Source of the DNA: Phocaeicola_A sp964580305
GTDB lineage: Bacteria > Bacteroidota > Bacteroidia > Bacteroidales > Bacteroidaceae
Reading direction: 5' to 3'
Length of the DNA stretch: 31,059 bases
Assembly (NCBI GenBank): GCA_964580305.1
Contig: CAZOKL010000012.1
Coordinates: forward strand, 1 to 31,059
The notes under the pieces were generated by a model that did no database searches, was not told the origin of the DNA, and was given only the letters and a program-made list of their open reading frames with translations. Positions 1 through 7,490 of this stretch are shown here, piece after piece. A program made the position numbers and the translations under genes. Numbering within the stretch: position 1 is the stretch's first letter; every line of letters begins with the position of its first letter.

Positions 1-38
1 CTTGATAATCTTATTCTAATCTTCGGAATAAGCCGAAA

Positions 39-869
39 TTATTCAGCACGCAAAGTGTAGCGTTTGAACGCAGTCACCGTCAAATCCTTGTCGGCAGCTT
101 TCAAGAAGTCAGCCACGGTCATCTTAGCGTCTTGGATGTATTCTTGCTTCAGCAAACATACTTCTTTGTAGAACTTACCGATGCGTCCCATAGCAATCTT
201 CTCAATCATGTTTTCGGGTTTGCCCTCCTGGCGAGCCTTGTCAGCAGCGATTTCTTTTTCCTTATTCAATACGTCTGCCGGAACATCAGCCTCGCTGATG
301 GCAATCGGGTTCATGGCAGCTACTTGCATTGCCACTTCGTGACCAATGTGGTCAACACCTTCAAAGGCCTTGTTCAAAGCCACCATTGTGCAGAGGAAAT
401 TCTTGTTTTGGTGGTTGTAAACAGCGATAACCGGAGCTTCGATAGTCATATAGCCATCGAGTTCCATTTTCTCGCCGGTGATACCGCTACGGTCGATAAC
501 AGCTTGTTCAACGTTGGTGTCACCCAAGGGGAGAGCTTTCACCTCGTCCAAAGTCTTGCACTTGTGAGCGATTGCAGCATCCAGAATATCGTTGGTCAAC
601 TTCACAAAATCCTCGTTCTTAGCTACGAAATCAGTTTCACATTTCAAAGCGATGATTGCTCCAAATCCGTCAGAAACTTTAACCAATACGCATCCTTCGG
701 AAGCTTCGCGGTCTGAACGTTTTGCAGCCACAGCTTTACCTTTCTCACGGATAATCTTCATTGCCTTGTCGAAATCACCTTCAGCTTCGGTCAAAGCGTT
801 TTTGCAGTCCATCATACCAGCTCCGGTCATTTTACGCAGCTTGGTAATATCTGCCATACTTACAGCCAT
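39..869 (-). CDS. tsf: Translation elongation factor Ts (EF-Ts)
   Basis: EF-Ts is the cytoplasmic guanine-nucleotide exchange factor that recharges EF-Tu with GTP. The 276-residue product opens with the UBA-like N-terminal module (LRKMTGAGMMDCKNAL, residues 11-26). The core follows, with ALKCETDFVAKNEDF, the segment that contacts the EF-Tu nucleotide pocket, and AMQVAAMNP. It ends in the KRYTLRAE tail familiar from Bacteroidales EF-Ts. Two in-frame ATGs lie four codons apart; I kept the outer one because MAVSMADITKL is the form I remember for the group. It is the last gene of the rplM-rpsI-rpsB-tsf operon, 158 bp after rpsB. The region between the core and the C-terminal module is short compared with the roughly 330-residue Bacteroides form I recall. 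Identity is certain. Confidence 0.97.
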   Translation of the reverse strand: MAVSMADITKLRKMTGAGMMDCKNALTEAEGDFDKAMKIIREKGKAVAAKRSDREASEGCVLVKVSDGFGAIIALKCETDFVAKNEDFVKLTNDILDAAIAHKCKTLDEVKALPLGDTNVEQAVIDRSGITGEKMELDGYMTIEAPVIAVYNHQNKNFLCTMVALNKAFEGVDHIGHEVAMQVAAMNPIAISEADVPADVLNKEKEIAADKARQEGKPENMIEKIAMGRIGKFYKEVCLLKQEYIQDAKMTVADFLKAADKDLTVTAFKRYTLRAE

Positions 870-922
870 AATTCTTTCTTATTTTAATTAAGTTAATGAA
901 TAATCAAAGGGGATAAAAGGAT

Positions 923-994
923 AAGAGTTGAAAATTGAAGATGAAAGTAAGGGATGGAAACATCTCAACTCTCAGCTCTCAACATTCAACTCTT
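923..994. repeat. Intergenic imperfect dyad between rpsB and tsf
   Basis: The 158-bp gap between rpsB and tsf contains AAGAGTTGAA (923-932) and its exact reverse complement TTCAACTCTT (985-994). Between them are further TCAACTCTC-like words and a small GATG-GAAA-CATC hairpin (953-964). The arms are built of short repeated words, giving an extended imperfect palindrome. It could fold in the operon mRNA and tune the rpsB/tsf ratio, or simply be an intergenic repeat. No T-run follows it, so a terminator is unlikely. Confidence 0.6.
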
Positions 995-1027
995 GTCTAT
1001 GCAGTGCGCTTAAAACCTGTGCAGGAA

Positions 1028-1861
1028 TTAAGCTTCTTCTTCTTTAACGAAAGCAGCAGCCTTGCCTGCGTTGATAGCCTCTTCGGTTGATTTGTCCAGA
1101 CGAGCCTTGGAAGCACCTTTCTTTCTAGCCTTGGGAGCGGCTTCTCCAGCAGCCTCCATATCAACTTTCTCTGCTTTTCTTTCCTCCAGACCTTCGGCGA
1201 TGGCCCCGCAACAAGCATCCAGAATGACCTCAATTGACTTATTGGCATCGTCGTTAGCAGGGATTACAAAGTCGATGTTGTCAGGGTTGGAGTTCGTATC
1301 CACGATAGCAAACACAGGGATACCCAAACGGTTGGCCTCACGCACGGCAATGTTTTCCTTCATCACGTCAACAACGAACAAAGCTGACGGCAAGCGAGTC
1401 AAGTCGGCGATAGAACCGAGATTCTTCTCCAACTTTGCACGTTGACGAGAGATTTGGAGGATTTCTCTTTTAGAGAGGTTAGCATACGTACCATCATTGC
1501 TCAATTTGTCGATGGTAGTCATCTTTTTCACAGCCTTACGGATGGTCGGGAAGTTGGTCAACATACCGCCCGGCCAGCGCTCGATTACATAAGGCATGTT
1601 TACAGAGGCAGCTTTGTCTGCCACCACCTGCTTAGCTTGTTTTTTAGTAGCAACAAACAGGATTTTTTTTCCTGATTTAGCAATTTGCTTCAGCGCCTCG
1701 GCAGCTTCGTCTACCTTAGCTACTGTTTTATGGAGGTCAATGATGTGAATACCATTACGTTCCATGAAGATATAAGGAGCCATTGCGGGGTTCCACTTTC
1801 TTTTCAAGTGTCCGAAGTGGCAACCGGCTTCCAAAAGTGTATCAAATGTTATTCTTGACAT
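1028..1861 (-). CDS. rpsB: Small ribosomal subunit protein uS2
   Basis: Ribosomal protein S2 sits on the solvent side of the 30S subunit near S1 binding. The product begins MSRITFDTLLEAGCHFGHLKRKWNP, the conserved S2 N-terminus. It contains FGHLKRKWNPAMAPYIF, RNGIHIIDLHKT, WPGGMLTNF (S2 signature region) and GIPVFAIVDTNSNPDNIDFVIPAND. The reading frame stays open for 55 more codons upstream, but that stretch is low-complexity intergenic DNA and homology starts at the ATG at 1861, so I place the start there (277 residues). A Lys/Ala/Glu-rich tail of about 45 residues follows the core, as is usual in Bacteroidetes. It lies between rpsI and tsf. Confidence 0.96.
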   Translation of the reverse strand: MSRITFDTLLEAGCHFGHLKRKWNPAMAPYIFMERNGIHIIDLHKTVAKVDEAAEALKQIAKSGKKILFVATKKQAKQVVADKAASVNMPYVIERWPGGMLTNFPTIRKAVKKMTTIDKLSNDGTYANLSKREILQISRQRAKLEKNLGSIADLTRLPSALFVVDVMKENIAVREANRLGIPVFAIVDTNSNPDNIDFVIPANDDANKSIEVILDACCGAIAEGLEERKAEKVDMEAAGEAAPKARKKGASKARLDKSTEEAINAGKAAAFVKEEEA

Positions 1862-1941
1862 TGTATTTTTTATTAAATCGTTTACTTTCTTTTTTGTTTT
1901 CACCAACCACCGAGTAGTCTCAATCTTAGGGAGTCTCGACA

Positions 1942-2053
1942 GTTTAGATACTAAACGAAGTTTAAGCCGTTCAGTTCTTGAGTTTTTAAGTCCTTGAGTT
2001 TTAAGCAGCCTCTCGGCTACCATCAAACTTATAAACTAAAAAACTTATGAACT
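1942..2053. repeat. Intergenic hairpin and repeat dyad between rpsI and rpsB
   Basis: The 196-bp gap between rpsI and rpsB holds a perfect 6-bp hairpin, GTTTAG-ATA-CTAAAC (1942-1956). Next come two direct copies of CTTGAGTTTT(T)AAG at 1977-1990 and 1993-2005. Beyond a short core are two copies of CTTAT(A/G)AACT at 2028-2037 and 2044-2053, roughly the inverse of the first pair. Repeat spacing is 16 bp in both arms. I see no promoter for rpsB here. It may be a structured mRNA spacer or an intergenic repeat. Confidence 0.5.
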
Positions 2054-2057
2054 TAAA

Positions 2058-2444
2058 TCAACGTTTACTGAACTGGAATCTTCTACGTGCTTTCGGACGT
2101 CCCGGTTTCTTACGTTCAACCTCACGAGAGTCGCGAGTCATGAAGCCTTCAGCACGCAAAGCCTTCTTGTCTTCCGGATTGATTTTAACCAATGCACGGG
2201 CAATGGCCAAACGAAGAGCTTGTGACTGACCGGTGAAACCTCCACCGCAAAGATTTACTTTTATATCATATTTTTCAGCAACACCCAACTTTTCCAATGG
2301 TTGCTTCACGACATACTGAAGAATTGATGACGGAAAGTATTGTGCAAGTTCTCTCTTGTTGATAGTAATCTTTCCGGTACCTTCGCTGACGTATATGCGG
2401 GCAATGGCACTCTTACGTCTACCTAATGCGTTTACTACTTCCAT
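2058..2444 (-). CDS. rpsI: Small ribosomal subunit protein uS9
   Basis: Ribosomal protein S9 is a 30S head protein whose basic C-terminal tail reaches the P-site tRNA. The 128-residue product starts MEVVNALGRRKSAIARIYVSEG, the S9 N-terminal motif. It contains GGGFTGQSQALRLAIARALVKINP (glycine-rich S9 signature) and ends in the diagnostic basic tail GRPKARRRFQFSKR. Length matches bacterial S9. It starts only 6 bp after the rplM stop codon, consistent with the conserved L13-S9 pairing and co-translation. Confidence 0.97.
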   Translation of the reverse strand: MEVVNALGRRKSAIARIYVSEGTGKITINKRELAQYFPSSILQYVVKQPLEKLGVAEKYDIKVNLCGGGFTGQSQALRLAIARALVKINPEDKKALRAEGFMTRDSREVERKKPGRPKARRRFQFSKR

Positions 2445-2450
2445 TCTTTA

Positions 2451-2912
2451 TTATTTAAGTAAATTGATATCGATTGATTTCGGGCTCTGAGCCTCATGTT
2501 TGTGTTCGCTTCCGGCATATACGTACATGTTACCCAGCAACTTGGCACCCAAACGGTTTTTAGGCAACATGCCCTTCACTACGTGACGGAGCAACTTGTC
2601 TGCGCCATTGGGACGAGCCATCAAGTCGGCCGGAGAGAATTGCTTCTGACCACCAGGATAACCGGAGAACTTCAGATAGACACGATCCGTCCATTTGTTC
2701 CCTGTCAATTTTACTTTGTCTGCGTTGATAATGATTACATTATCACCACAATCCACATGAGGAGTAAAGTTGGGTTTATACTTGCCCCTCAACAGTTTCG
2801 CAACTTTTGCACCGAGGCGACCAAGCACCTGATCGGTAGCATCAACCACGACCCATTCTTTGGTCACAGTCGCTTTGTTTGCAGAAATGGTCTTGTAACT
2901 TAAAGTATCCAC
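2451..2912 (-). CDS. rplM: Large ribosomal subunit protein uL13
   Basis: Ribosomal protein L13 is an early-assembly 50S protein. The 153-residue product shows the L13 features WVVVDATDQVLGRLGAKVAKLLRGK, HVDCGDNVIIINADKVKLTGNKW, VKGMLPKNRLGAKLLGNMYVYAG and the final HEAQSPKSIDI. The initiation codon is GTG (complement of CAC at 2910-2912), and no in-frame ATG fits the family start. This is the first gene of the rplM-rpsI-rpsB-tsf operon. About 120 nt of leader separate it from the strong promoter at 3040-3070. The GTG start and long leader may serve translational control. Confidence 0.97.
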   Translation of the reverse strand: MDTLSYKTISANKATVTKEWVVVDATDQVLGRLGAKVAKLLRGKYKPNFTPHVDCGDNVIIINADKVKLTGNKWTDRVYLKFSGYPGGQKQFSPADLMARPNGADKLLRHVVKGMLPKNRLGAKLLGNMYVYAGSEHKHEAQSPKSIDINLLK

Positions 2913-3070
2913 TCTTAATTAAATTTTAAATGTTAACTACTAAAAAACTTCTTTTTTTCCTTGCAGCGCTAACCACCCGCACGGGCCATTAATACGCTTA
3001 AGTCTAAACTTTTACAACGTCTAGATAATAATCGGCTTGCAAAGGTACGGCTTTTCTCTTAATCTGCAAA
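2913..3070 (-). promoter_or_regulatory. Promoter and leader of the rplM-rpsI-rpsB-tsf operon
   Basis: On the minus strand, TTTG (3067-3070) and TACCTTTG (3040-3047) are separated by exactly 19 bp, a textbook Bacteroidetes housekeeping promoter. The predicted start of transcription near 3033 gives a leader of about 120 nt before the GTG of rplM. The leader includes a GC-rich block around 2966-2987 that can form a short CCCG/CGGG stem, followed by an A-rich stretch. An autoregulatory r-protein leader is possible, but I cannot assign a known RNA family. Confidence 0.8.
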
Positions 3071-3298
3071 CATTTCAATATCCTTTTTTAGCTCGCTATG
3101 AACGAGTTATTTACCATAACACTCTTAATCGGCCACTAACTTCCATCTCTCAATGCCCCGATGGCACTACTGAATTCACCCCGATTTCGATGGGCCGCCG
3201 CAAATGAACAGTGAAAAAGAGGGACATAATTCTTCTTTTTATATTTAGCGAAAGGCTCTCTAACGCATATGATGATGACACTCTTCAGATTATTTACT

Positions 3299-3306
3299 TA
3301 TCTTTG
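3299..3306 (+). promoter_or_regulatory. -7 element upstream of the SGNH hydrolase gene
   Basis: TATCTTTG at 3299-3306 fits the Bacteroidetes -7 consensus TAnnTTTG. No good TTTG lies 19 bp upstream, so the promoter is of intermediate quality. It predicts transcription from about 3312, after the outermost possible GTG start (3211), so translation must begin at the ATG at 3340. The rest of 3071-3298 shows no gene. Confidence 0.55.
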
Positions 3307-3339
3307 TGTCTAAAGACCACAATCTTAAAGAGTAGATTT

Positions 3340-4179
3340 ATGCCTATGTATCTAAAAATTCCCGTTTGCCTGCTGGCCGTGGCGCTGGCAGCATCTCCTG
3401 TCGACGCAGTGTCCCGTGACAAAAATACAGACTCTGAATCATCCATCTTTGTCAACCATTGGAAAGGCAAACGCGTGGCCTTTTTGGGCGACTCCATCAC
3501 CGATTCCATTCACGTCGGCACCACGAAGTGCTATTGGGAATACTTGGCCGAGTGGCTGGACATCACCCCGCATGTGTATGCCAAGAACGGCAACCAGTGG
3601 GACGGTGTGCTGCGCCAGGCTGAACAACTGAAAGCTGAAGGCACGGAGGTGGATGCCATCATCATCTTCGCCGGCACGAATGACTACAATGCCGGCATCC
3701 TTCTGGGTGAATGGTATGACTATGTGCAAACAGAGACTCCCGTTAAGGGTGGAGGCACGGAAGTGCGCAGCCGACGCACGCCGCAGACCAACGAGACCAC
3801 TTTCCGCGGACGCATCAACCGTGTGATGGACTACCTGAAGACCAACTTTCCCGAACAGCAAATCATTGTTCTGACTCCTATCCACCGGGCAGCCGCTCGG
3901 TTCGGCAACCAGAACATTCAGCCTGAAGAAGCCTTCCCCAACAAGTTGGGTCTGTATGTAGATGCTTATGTGGAGGCGGTGAAAGAGGTGGCCAACGTAT
4001 GGGCCGTACCCGTCATCGACCTCAACAGCTTGTGTGGACTCTATCCGATGAACGATGCGCATGCACGCTATTTCCACAACAGTTCCACCGACCGTCTGCA
4101 CCCCAACGCCGAGGGACACCGTCGCATAGCCCTCACTCTGATGTATCAACTGTTGAGCCTACCATCCTCATTCCGATGA
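3340..4179 (+). CDS. Secreted SGNH/GDSL-family hydrolase
   Basis: This is a predicted exported serine esterase/lipase-type hydrolase of the SGNH fold. From the ATG at 3340 the 279-residue product has an N-terminal signal peptide (about residues 3-23, a hydrophobic stretch ending SPVDA). The SGNH blocks follow: FLGDSITDS with nucleophile Ser52, AGTNDYN with Asn114, and DRLHPNAEGH with Asp251 and His254 completing the triad. Such proteins remove acetyl or acyl groups from glycans, or are lysophospholipases; the substrate cannot be read here. A GTG 43 codons upstream keeps the frame open, but it precedes the promoter and would bury the signal peptide. The gene stands alone, convergent with asnS. 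Confidence 0.87.
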   Translation: MPMYLKIPVCLLAVALAASPVDAVSRDKNTDSESSIFVNHWKGKRVAFLGDSITDSIHVGTTKCYWEYLAEWLDITPHVYAKNGNQWDGVLRQAEQLKAEGTEVDAIIIFAGTNDYNAGILLGEWYDYVQTETPVKGGGTEVRSRRTPQTNETTFRGRINRVMDYLKTNFPEQQIIVLTPIHRAAARFGNQNIQPEEAFPNKLGLYVDAYVEAVKEVANVWAVPVIDLNSLCGLYPMNDAHARYFHNSSTDRLHPNAEGHRRIALTLMYQLLSLPSSFR

Positions 4180-4227
4180 AACAGGCTGACAAGACATATT
4201 TGAAATTTGAGCATTCTAAAAGACTTA

Positions 4228-4276
4228 AAAAAGGGTCGTATCATTACTCAATATAGAGCTTGATACGACCCTTTTT
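4228..4276. terminator. Bidirectional intrinsic terminator (16-bp stem)
   Basis: AAAAAGGGTCGTATCA (4228-4243) and TGATACGACCCTTTTT (4261-4276) are perfect reverse complements around a 17-nt loop. The outer A/T tracts give a U-run in either direction. It lies between the convergent SGNH hydrolase gene and asnS and should terminate both. Confidence 0.85.
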
Positions 4277-4363
4277 ACGTGTTATAGTTATAATCTGTAA
4301 CTTTTGAGAGTGGTCATTTTAGTTTTGACACAGCCTCTTTTTTCTTAATGGCTGACACACATT

Positions 4364-5767
4364 TTAAAACTCAGCGTTGTGCGGCGTGCGCGGGAAGGGA
4401 ATGACGTCGCGGATGTTGGTCATGCCCGTAACGAAAAGCAACAGGCGCTCGAATCCGAGACCGAAGCCCGAGTGCGGACAAGAGCCAAACTTGCGGGTGT
4501 CGAGATACCACCACATGTCTTTCATCGGGATGTGAAGCTCATTGATGCGGTTGAGCAGCTTGTCATAGTCGGCTTCACGCTCGGAACCGCCGATGATTTC
4601 GCCAATCTTCGGGAAGAGCACATCCATCGCACGAACAGTCTTGCCGTCGTCGTTCTGCTTCATGTAGAAAGCCTTGATTTCCTTTGGATAGCCGGTCAGA
4701 ATGACAGGGCGCTTGAAGTGGTCTTCCACGAGGAAACGCTCGTGTTCGGAAGCCAAATCGACACCCCAATAGACAGGAAACTCAAACTTGTGCCCGGCAG
4801 CAACAGCGTCTTCCAATATTTTGATGCCTTCGGTGTAAGACAAACGCACAAAGTCTTCCTTCAACACGCTTTCCAGACGCTCGATAAGCCCCTTGTCGAA
4901 CATGTCGTTGAGGAACTTCACATCGTCATAGCAGTTGTCCAATGCCCACTGCACACAATACTTTATGAAATCTTCGGCCAAATCCATGTTGTCCGTGATG
5001 TCATAGAAGGCCATTTCCGGCTCAATCATCCAGAACTCGGCCAAGTGGCGGGGCGTGTTGGAGTTTTCGGCACGGAACGTCGGGCCAAACGTGTAGATGG
5101 CACCCAGTGAAGTGGCAGCCAGTTCACCTTCAAGCTGTCCGGACACTGTCAGGCTGGCCTGCTTGCCAAAGAAGTCGTTGTCATAAACAATGGAACCGTT
5201 CTCGTCCTTCTTCAGGTCATAGAGGTTCATCGTGGTCACTTGAAACATCTGTCCGGCACCTTCACAGTCCGAAGCCGTGATGATGGGCGTGTGAAAATAG
5301 AAGAAACCCCTGTCATGGAAAAACTTATGAATGGCGTATGCCATGTGGTGACGGATGCGGAACACCGCACCGAAAGTGTTCGTGCGGGGACGCAGGTGGG
5401 CAATCTCACGCAGGAACTCCATTGAGTGCCCTTTCTTTTGCAAGGGATATGTGTTGTCGCACACGCCAAGCACCTCGATTTCCGTGGCGTGCACCTCCAC
5501 TGCCTGTCCCGAACCCACGGAGGCTACGAGCGTACCGTTGACGCTCAGACAAGCACCGGTAGTGATGAGTTTCAGCAAGTCGGCATCGAACTTGTCCACA
5601 TCGACCACCACTTGCACATTATGAATAGTAGAACCGTCGTTAATAGCCACAAAATTGACTTGTTTACTACCGCGGCGGGTACGTACCCAGCCTTTCACAT
5701 TGACTTGTGCGCCCACGTCAGTACGCTTCAGCAGGTCGACAACCTTTGTTCTACGAATTACTTCCAT
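4364..5767 (-). CDS. asnS: Asparaginyl-tRNA synthetase
   Basis: This class II synthetase charges tRNA-Asn in the cytoplasm. The 467-residue product has the N-terminal OB-fold anticodon-binding domain (VNVKGWVRTRRGSKQVNFVAINDGS, about residues 23-47). The catalytic core follows, with motif 2 (FRAENSNTPRHLAEFWMIEPE) and motif 3 (GFGLGFERLLLFVTGMTNIRDVIPFPRTP) at the C-terminus. HLAEFWMIEPEMAFYD favours AsnRS over AspRS, as does the lack of the large GAD insertion typical of bacterial AspRS. Length is normal. It follows the pseudouridine synthase gene by 102 bp, with a strong dyad in between, and ends toward the terminator at 4228-4276. Confidence 0.96.
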   Translation of the reverse strand: MEVIRRTKVVDLLKRTDVGAQVNVKGWVRTRRGSKQVNFVAINDGSTIHNVQVVVDVDKFDADLLKLITTGACLSVNGTLVASVGSGQAVEVHATEIEVLGVCDNTYPLQKKGHSMEFLREIAHLRPRTNTFGAVFRIRHHMAYAIHKFFHDRGFFYFHTPIITASDCEGAGQMFQVTTMNLYDLKKDENGSIVYDNDFFGKQASLTVSGQLEGELAATSLGAIYTFGPTFRAENSNTPRHLAEFWMIEPEMAFYDITDNMDLAEDFIKYCVQWALDNCYDDVKFLNDMFDKGLIERLESVLKEDFVRLSYTEGIKILEDAVAAGHKFEFPVYWGVDLASEHERFLVEDHFKRPVILTGYPKEIKAFYMKQNDDGKTVRAMDVLFPKIGEIIGGSEREADYDKLLNRINELHIPMKDMWWYLDTRKFGSCPHSGFGLGFERLLLFVTGMTNIRDVIPFPRTPHNAEF

Positions 5768-5798
5768 AAAATCGTTGTTTTATAATGATTAAGAATAA

Positions 5799-5857
5799 AG
5801 AATGAAGAATTACGTTGCCGGAGGAACCGTGGTTCCTCCGGCATCATTCTTCATTCT
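5799..5857. repeat. Two-tier inverted repeat between pseudouridine synthase and asnS
   Basis: The inner stem is GCCGGAGGAACC (5817-5828) against GGTTCCTCCGGC (5831-5842), a perfect 12-bp dyad. The outer stem is AGAATGAAGAAT (5799-5810) against ATTCTTCATTCT (5846-5857), also perfect. Only short unpaired segments separate them. It lies just after the stop codon of the upstream gene (5870) and could terminate or attenuate readthrough into asnS, although no clean U-run follows. The outer arms recur at 19792-19861. Confidence 0.7.
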
Positions 5858-5869
5858 CATTTAAAAGTT

Positions 5870-7426
5870 TTATTCAAAAGCACCCATGCGGAGCATGTTC
5901 ACTTCTTTCTCTGTCAAATATCTCCACTGGCCGCGACGAAGGTTCTTCTTGGTCAGTCCGGCGAAGAACACACGGTCAAGACGGGTCACACGATAACCCA
6001 GCGACTCGAAAATGCGGCGCACGATGCGGTTCTTTCCAGAGTGGATTTCGATGCCCACCTGCGCCTTGTCTGTGTCTGAAGAATAGCTGATGGAATCGGC
6101 ATGAATTTCGCCGTCGTCGAGCGTGATGCCGGCAGCAATCTTGTCAATGTCGGCCTGGGCGATGGGTTTGTCACAGTGCACGTGATAGATTTTCTTCTTC
6201 AGATATTTCGGATGTGTGAGCTTCGAAGCCAGGTCGCCATCGTTCGTGAGCAGCAGCACTCCGGTCGTGTTGCGGTCCAGACGTCCCACCGGATAGATGC
6301 GCTCCTTGCAGGCACCTTTCACACAGTCCATCACGGTCTTGCGTTCGCGCGGGTCGTCAGAGGTGGTCACGCAGTCTTTCGGCTTGTTGAGCAGCACATA
6401 AACCTTGCGCTCGATGTTCACCGGCTGGTCATGGAACTTCACCTCGTCGCTGCGCTTGATTTTCGTGCCCAGCTCGGTCACCACCTGTCCGTTGACACTC
6501 ACCACACCTGCGGTGATATATTCATCAGCCTCGCGACGTGAACAAACTCCGGCATTGGCCAGGAACTTGTTCAGACGAATCGGCTCGTTCGGGTCGGTCA
6601 GAATGTCCTTGTATTCAATCTGCTTCTTGTGGCTGTATTTTGCATTCGGGTCATAGCCTGCCGTGCGATGCGGACGGAAATTTCCGCGCTGACGGTTGTT
6701 ATTGTAACCCCCACCTTGCGGCTGACGATATCCGCCCTGGTTGTAGCCCCCGCCTTGTTGACGGTAGCCACCGTTCGGACGGTTGTAACCTCCGTTGTTG
6801 TTCGGACGGCGGAAGTTCGAGCGCTGCGGCTGCTGGCCGTCGCTGTTCTCCCAGCGGTTGCCCGGTTCGTAACGGTTATTATTGTCATAGCGGTTGGTGT
6901 TTTCATAACGCCCACCACCGTTATTATTATAATTATAGTTGTTCTGACGCCAAGGGCGTTGTTGCTCCCCGTTGTTGCTGTTGCGGAAGTTCGGGTTATA
7001 ACTGCGCTGACGGTTGTTCTGACGGTAGCCGCCATTCTCATTGCGATAACCACTGTTTTCGTTGCGATAGCCACTGTTCTCATTGCGGTAACCGCCACTG
7101 TTGCCGTCGCTGTGATAAGCCGGTGTCGAACCACCTATGCGCGGACGACGCGGACGCGGCATCTCGTTGCCCTCGGCACGATAGGCCGGCTCGCCTGCCG
7201 GAGCAGACGGACGGGTGATGCGCGGACGACGCGGACGGTTCTGCCCGTAGGTATTTCCACCATCATTGCCATAACGGTTGCCCACCGGACGGTAGGGACG
7301 CCCTTCATTGTTTTCGTCACGGTTGTAATTCACCTTTCTATACTCTCTATCCGTGTAACGTGATTCTTCGTGTGCTCCGGAGTGTTCTTCCGGATTCGAT
7401 TGCAAGTTTTCTTGATCTGTACTCAT
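5870..7426 (-). CDS. rRNA pseudouridine synthase (RsuA/RluB family) with a disordered N-terminal extension
   Basis: The C-terminal half is an RsuA/RluB/RluE/RluF-type pseudouridine synthase, which isomerises specific uridines in rRNA. An S4 RNA-binding domain starts at IRLNKFLANAGVCSRREADEYI (about 283-335). The catalytic domain carries GRLDRNTTGVLLLTNDGDLA with the catalytic Asp384, and later GKNRIVRRIFESLGY. The first 280 residues are unusual: low-complexity Asn, Gly, Arg, Tyr and Gln sequence with tandem GYRNENS units (112-137), RPRRPRI segments and GGGYNQ/GGYRQ motifs. Such RG/YN-rich tails occur on bacterial RNA-binding proteins and are probably disordered. The gene lies 64 bp after purB with no visible promoter of its own. 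The closest functional equivalent is probably RluB (23S rRNA), but target specificity cannot be proved. Confidence 0.92.
   Translation of the reverse strand: MSTDQENLQSNPEEHSGAHEESRYTDREYRKVNYNRDENNEGRPYRPVGNRYGNDGGNTYGQNRPRRPRITRPSAPAGEPAYRAEGNEMPRPRRPRIGGSTPAYHSDGNSGGYRNENSGYRNENSGYRNENGGYRQNNRQRSYNPNFRNSNNGEQQRPWRQNNYNYNNNGGGRYENTNRYDNNNRYEPGNRWENSDGQQPQRSNFRRPNNNGGYNRPNGGYRQQGGGYNQGGYRQPQGGGYNNNRQRGNFRPHRTAGYDPNAKYSHKKQIEYKDILTDPNEPIRLNKFLANAGVCSRREADEYITAGVVSVNGQVVTELGTKIKRSDEVKFHDQPVNIERKVYVLLNKPKDCVTTSDDPRERKTVMDCVKGACKERIYPVGRLDRNTTGVLLLTNDGDLASKLTHPKYLKKKIYHVHCDKPIAQADIDKIAAGITLDDGEIHADSISYSSDTDKAQVGIEIHSGKNRIVRRIFESLGYRVTRLDRVFFAGLTKKNLRRGQWRYLTEKEVNMLRMGAFE
7016..7096 (-). repeat. 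Tandem 21-bp coding repeats (GYRNENS units)
   Basis: Inside the pseudouridine synthase gene, three to four imperfect 21-bp units encode GYRNENS, GYRNENS, GYRNENG and GYRQNNR. Copies differ mainly at synonymous positions. Unit number could vary between strains without breaking the frame, because the unit is a multiple of three. Confidence 0.75.
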
Positions 7427-7490
7427 GATTTTGCTTTTATTGGGTTTGTAAAGTTCGCCCTCGCGGGCTAATCACTATTTTGATTTTCAA

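Noticed and set aside
1862..2026. 55-codon N-terminal extension of rpsB
   Set aside because: Composed of the low-complexity intergenic repeat; S2 homology starts at MSRITFDTLLEAG.
3211..3339. 43-codon N-terminal extension of the SGNH hydrolase from a GTG
   Set aside because: It begins upstream of the -7 element at 3299-3306 and would place residues before a clear signal peptide.
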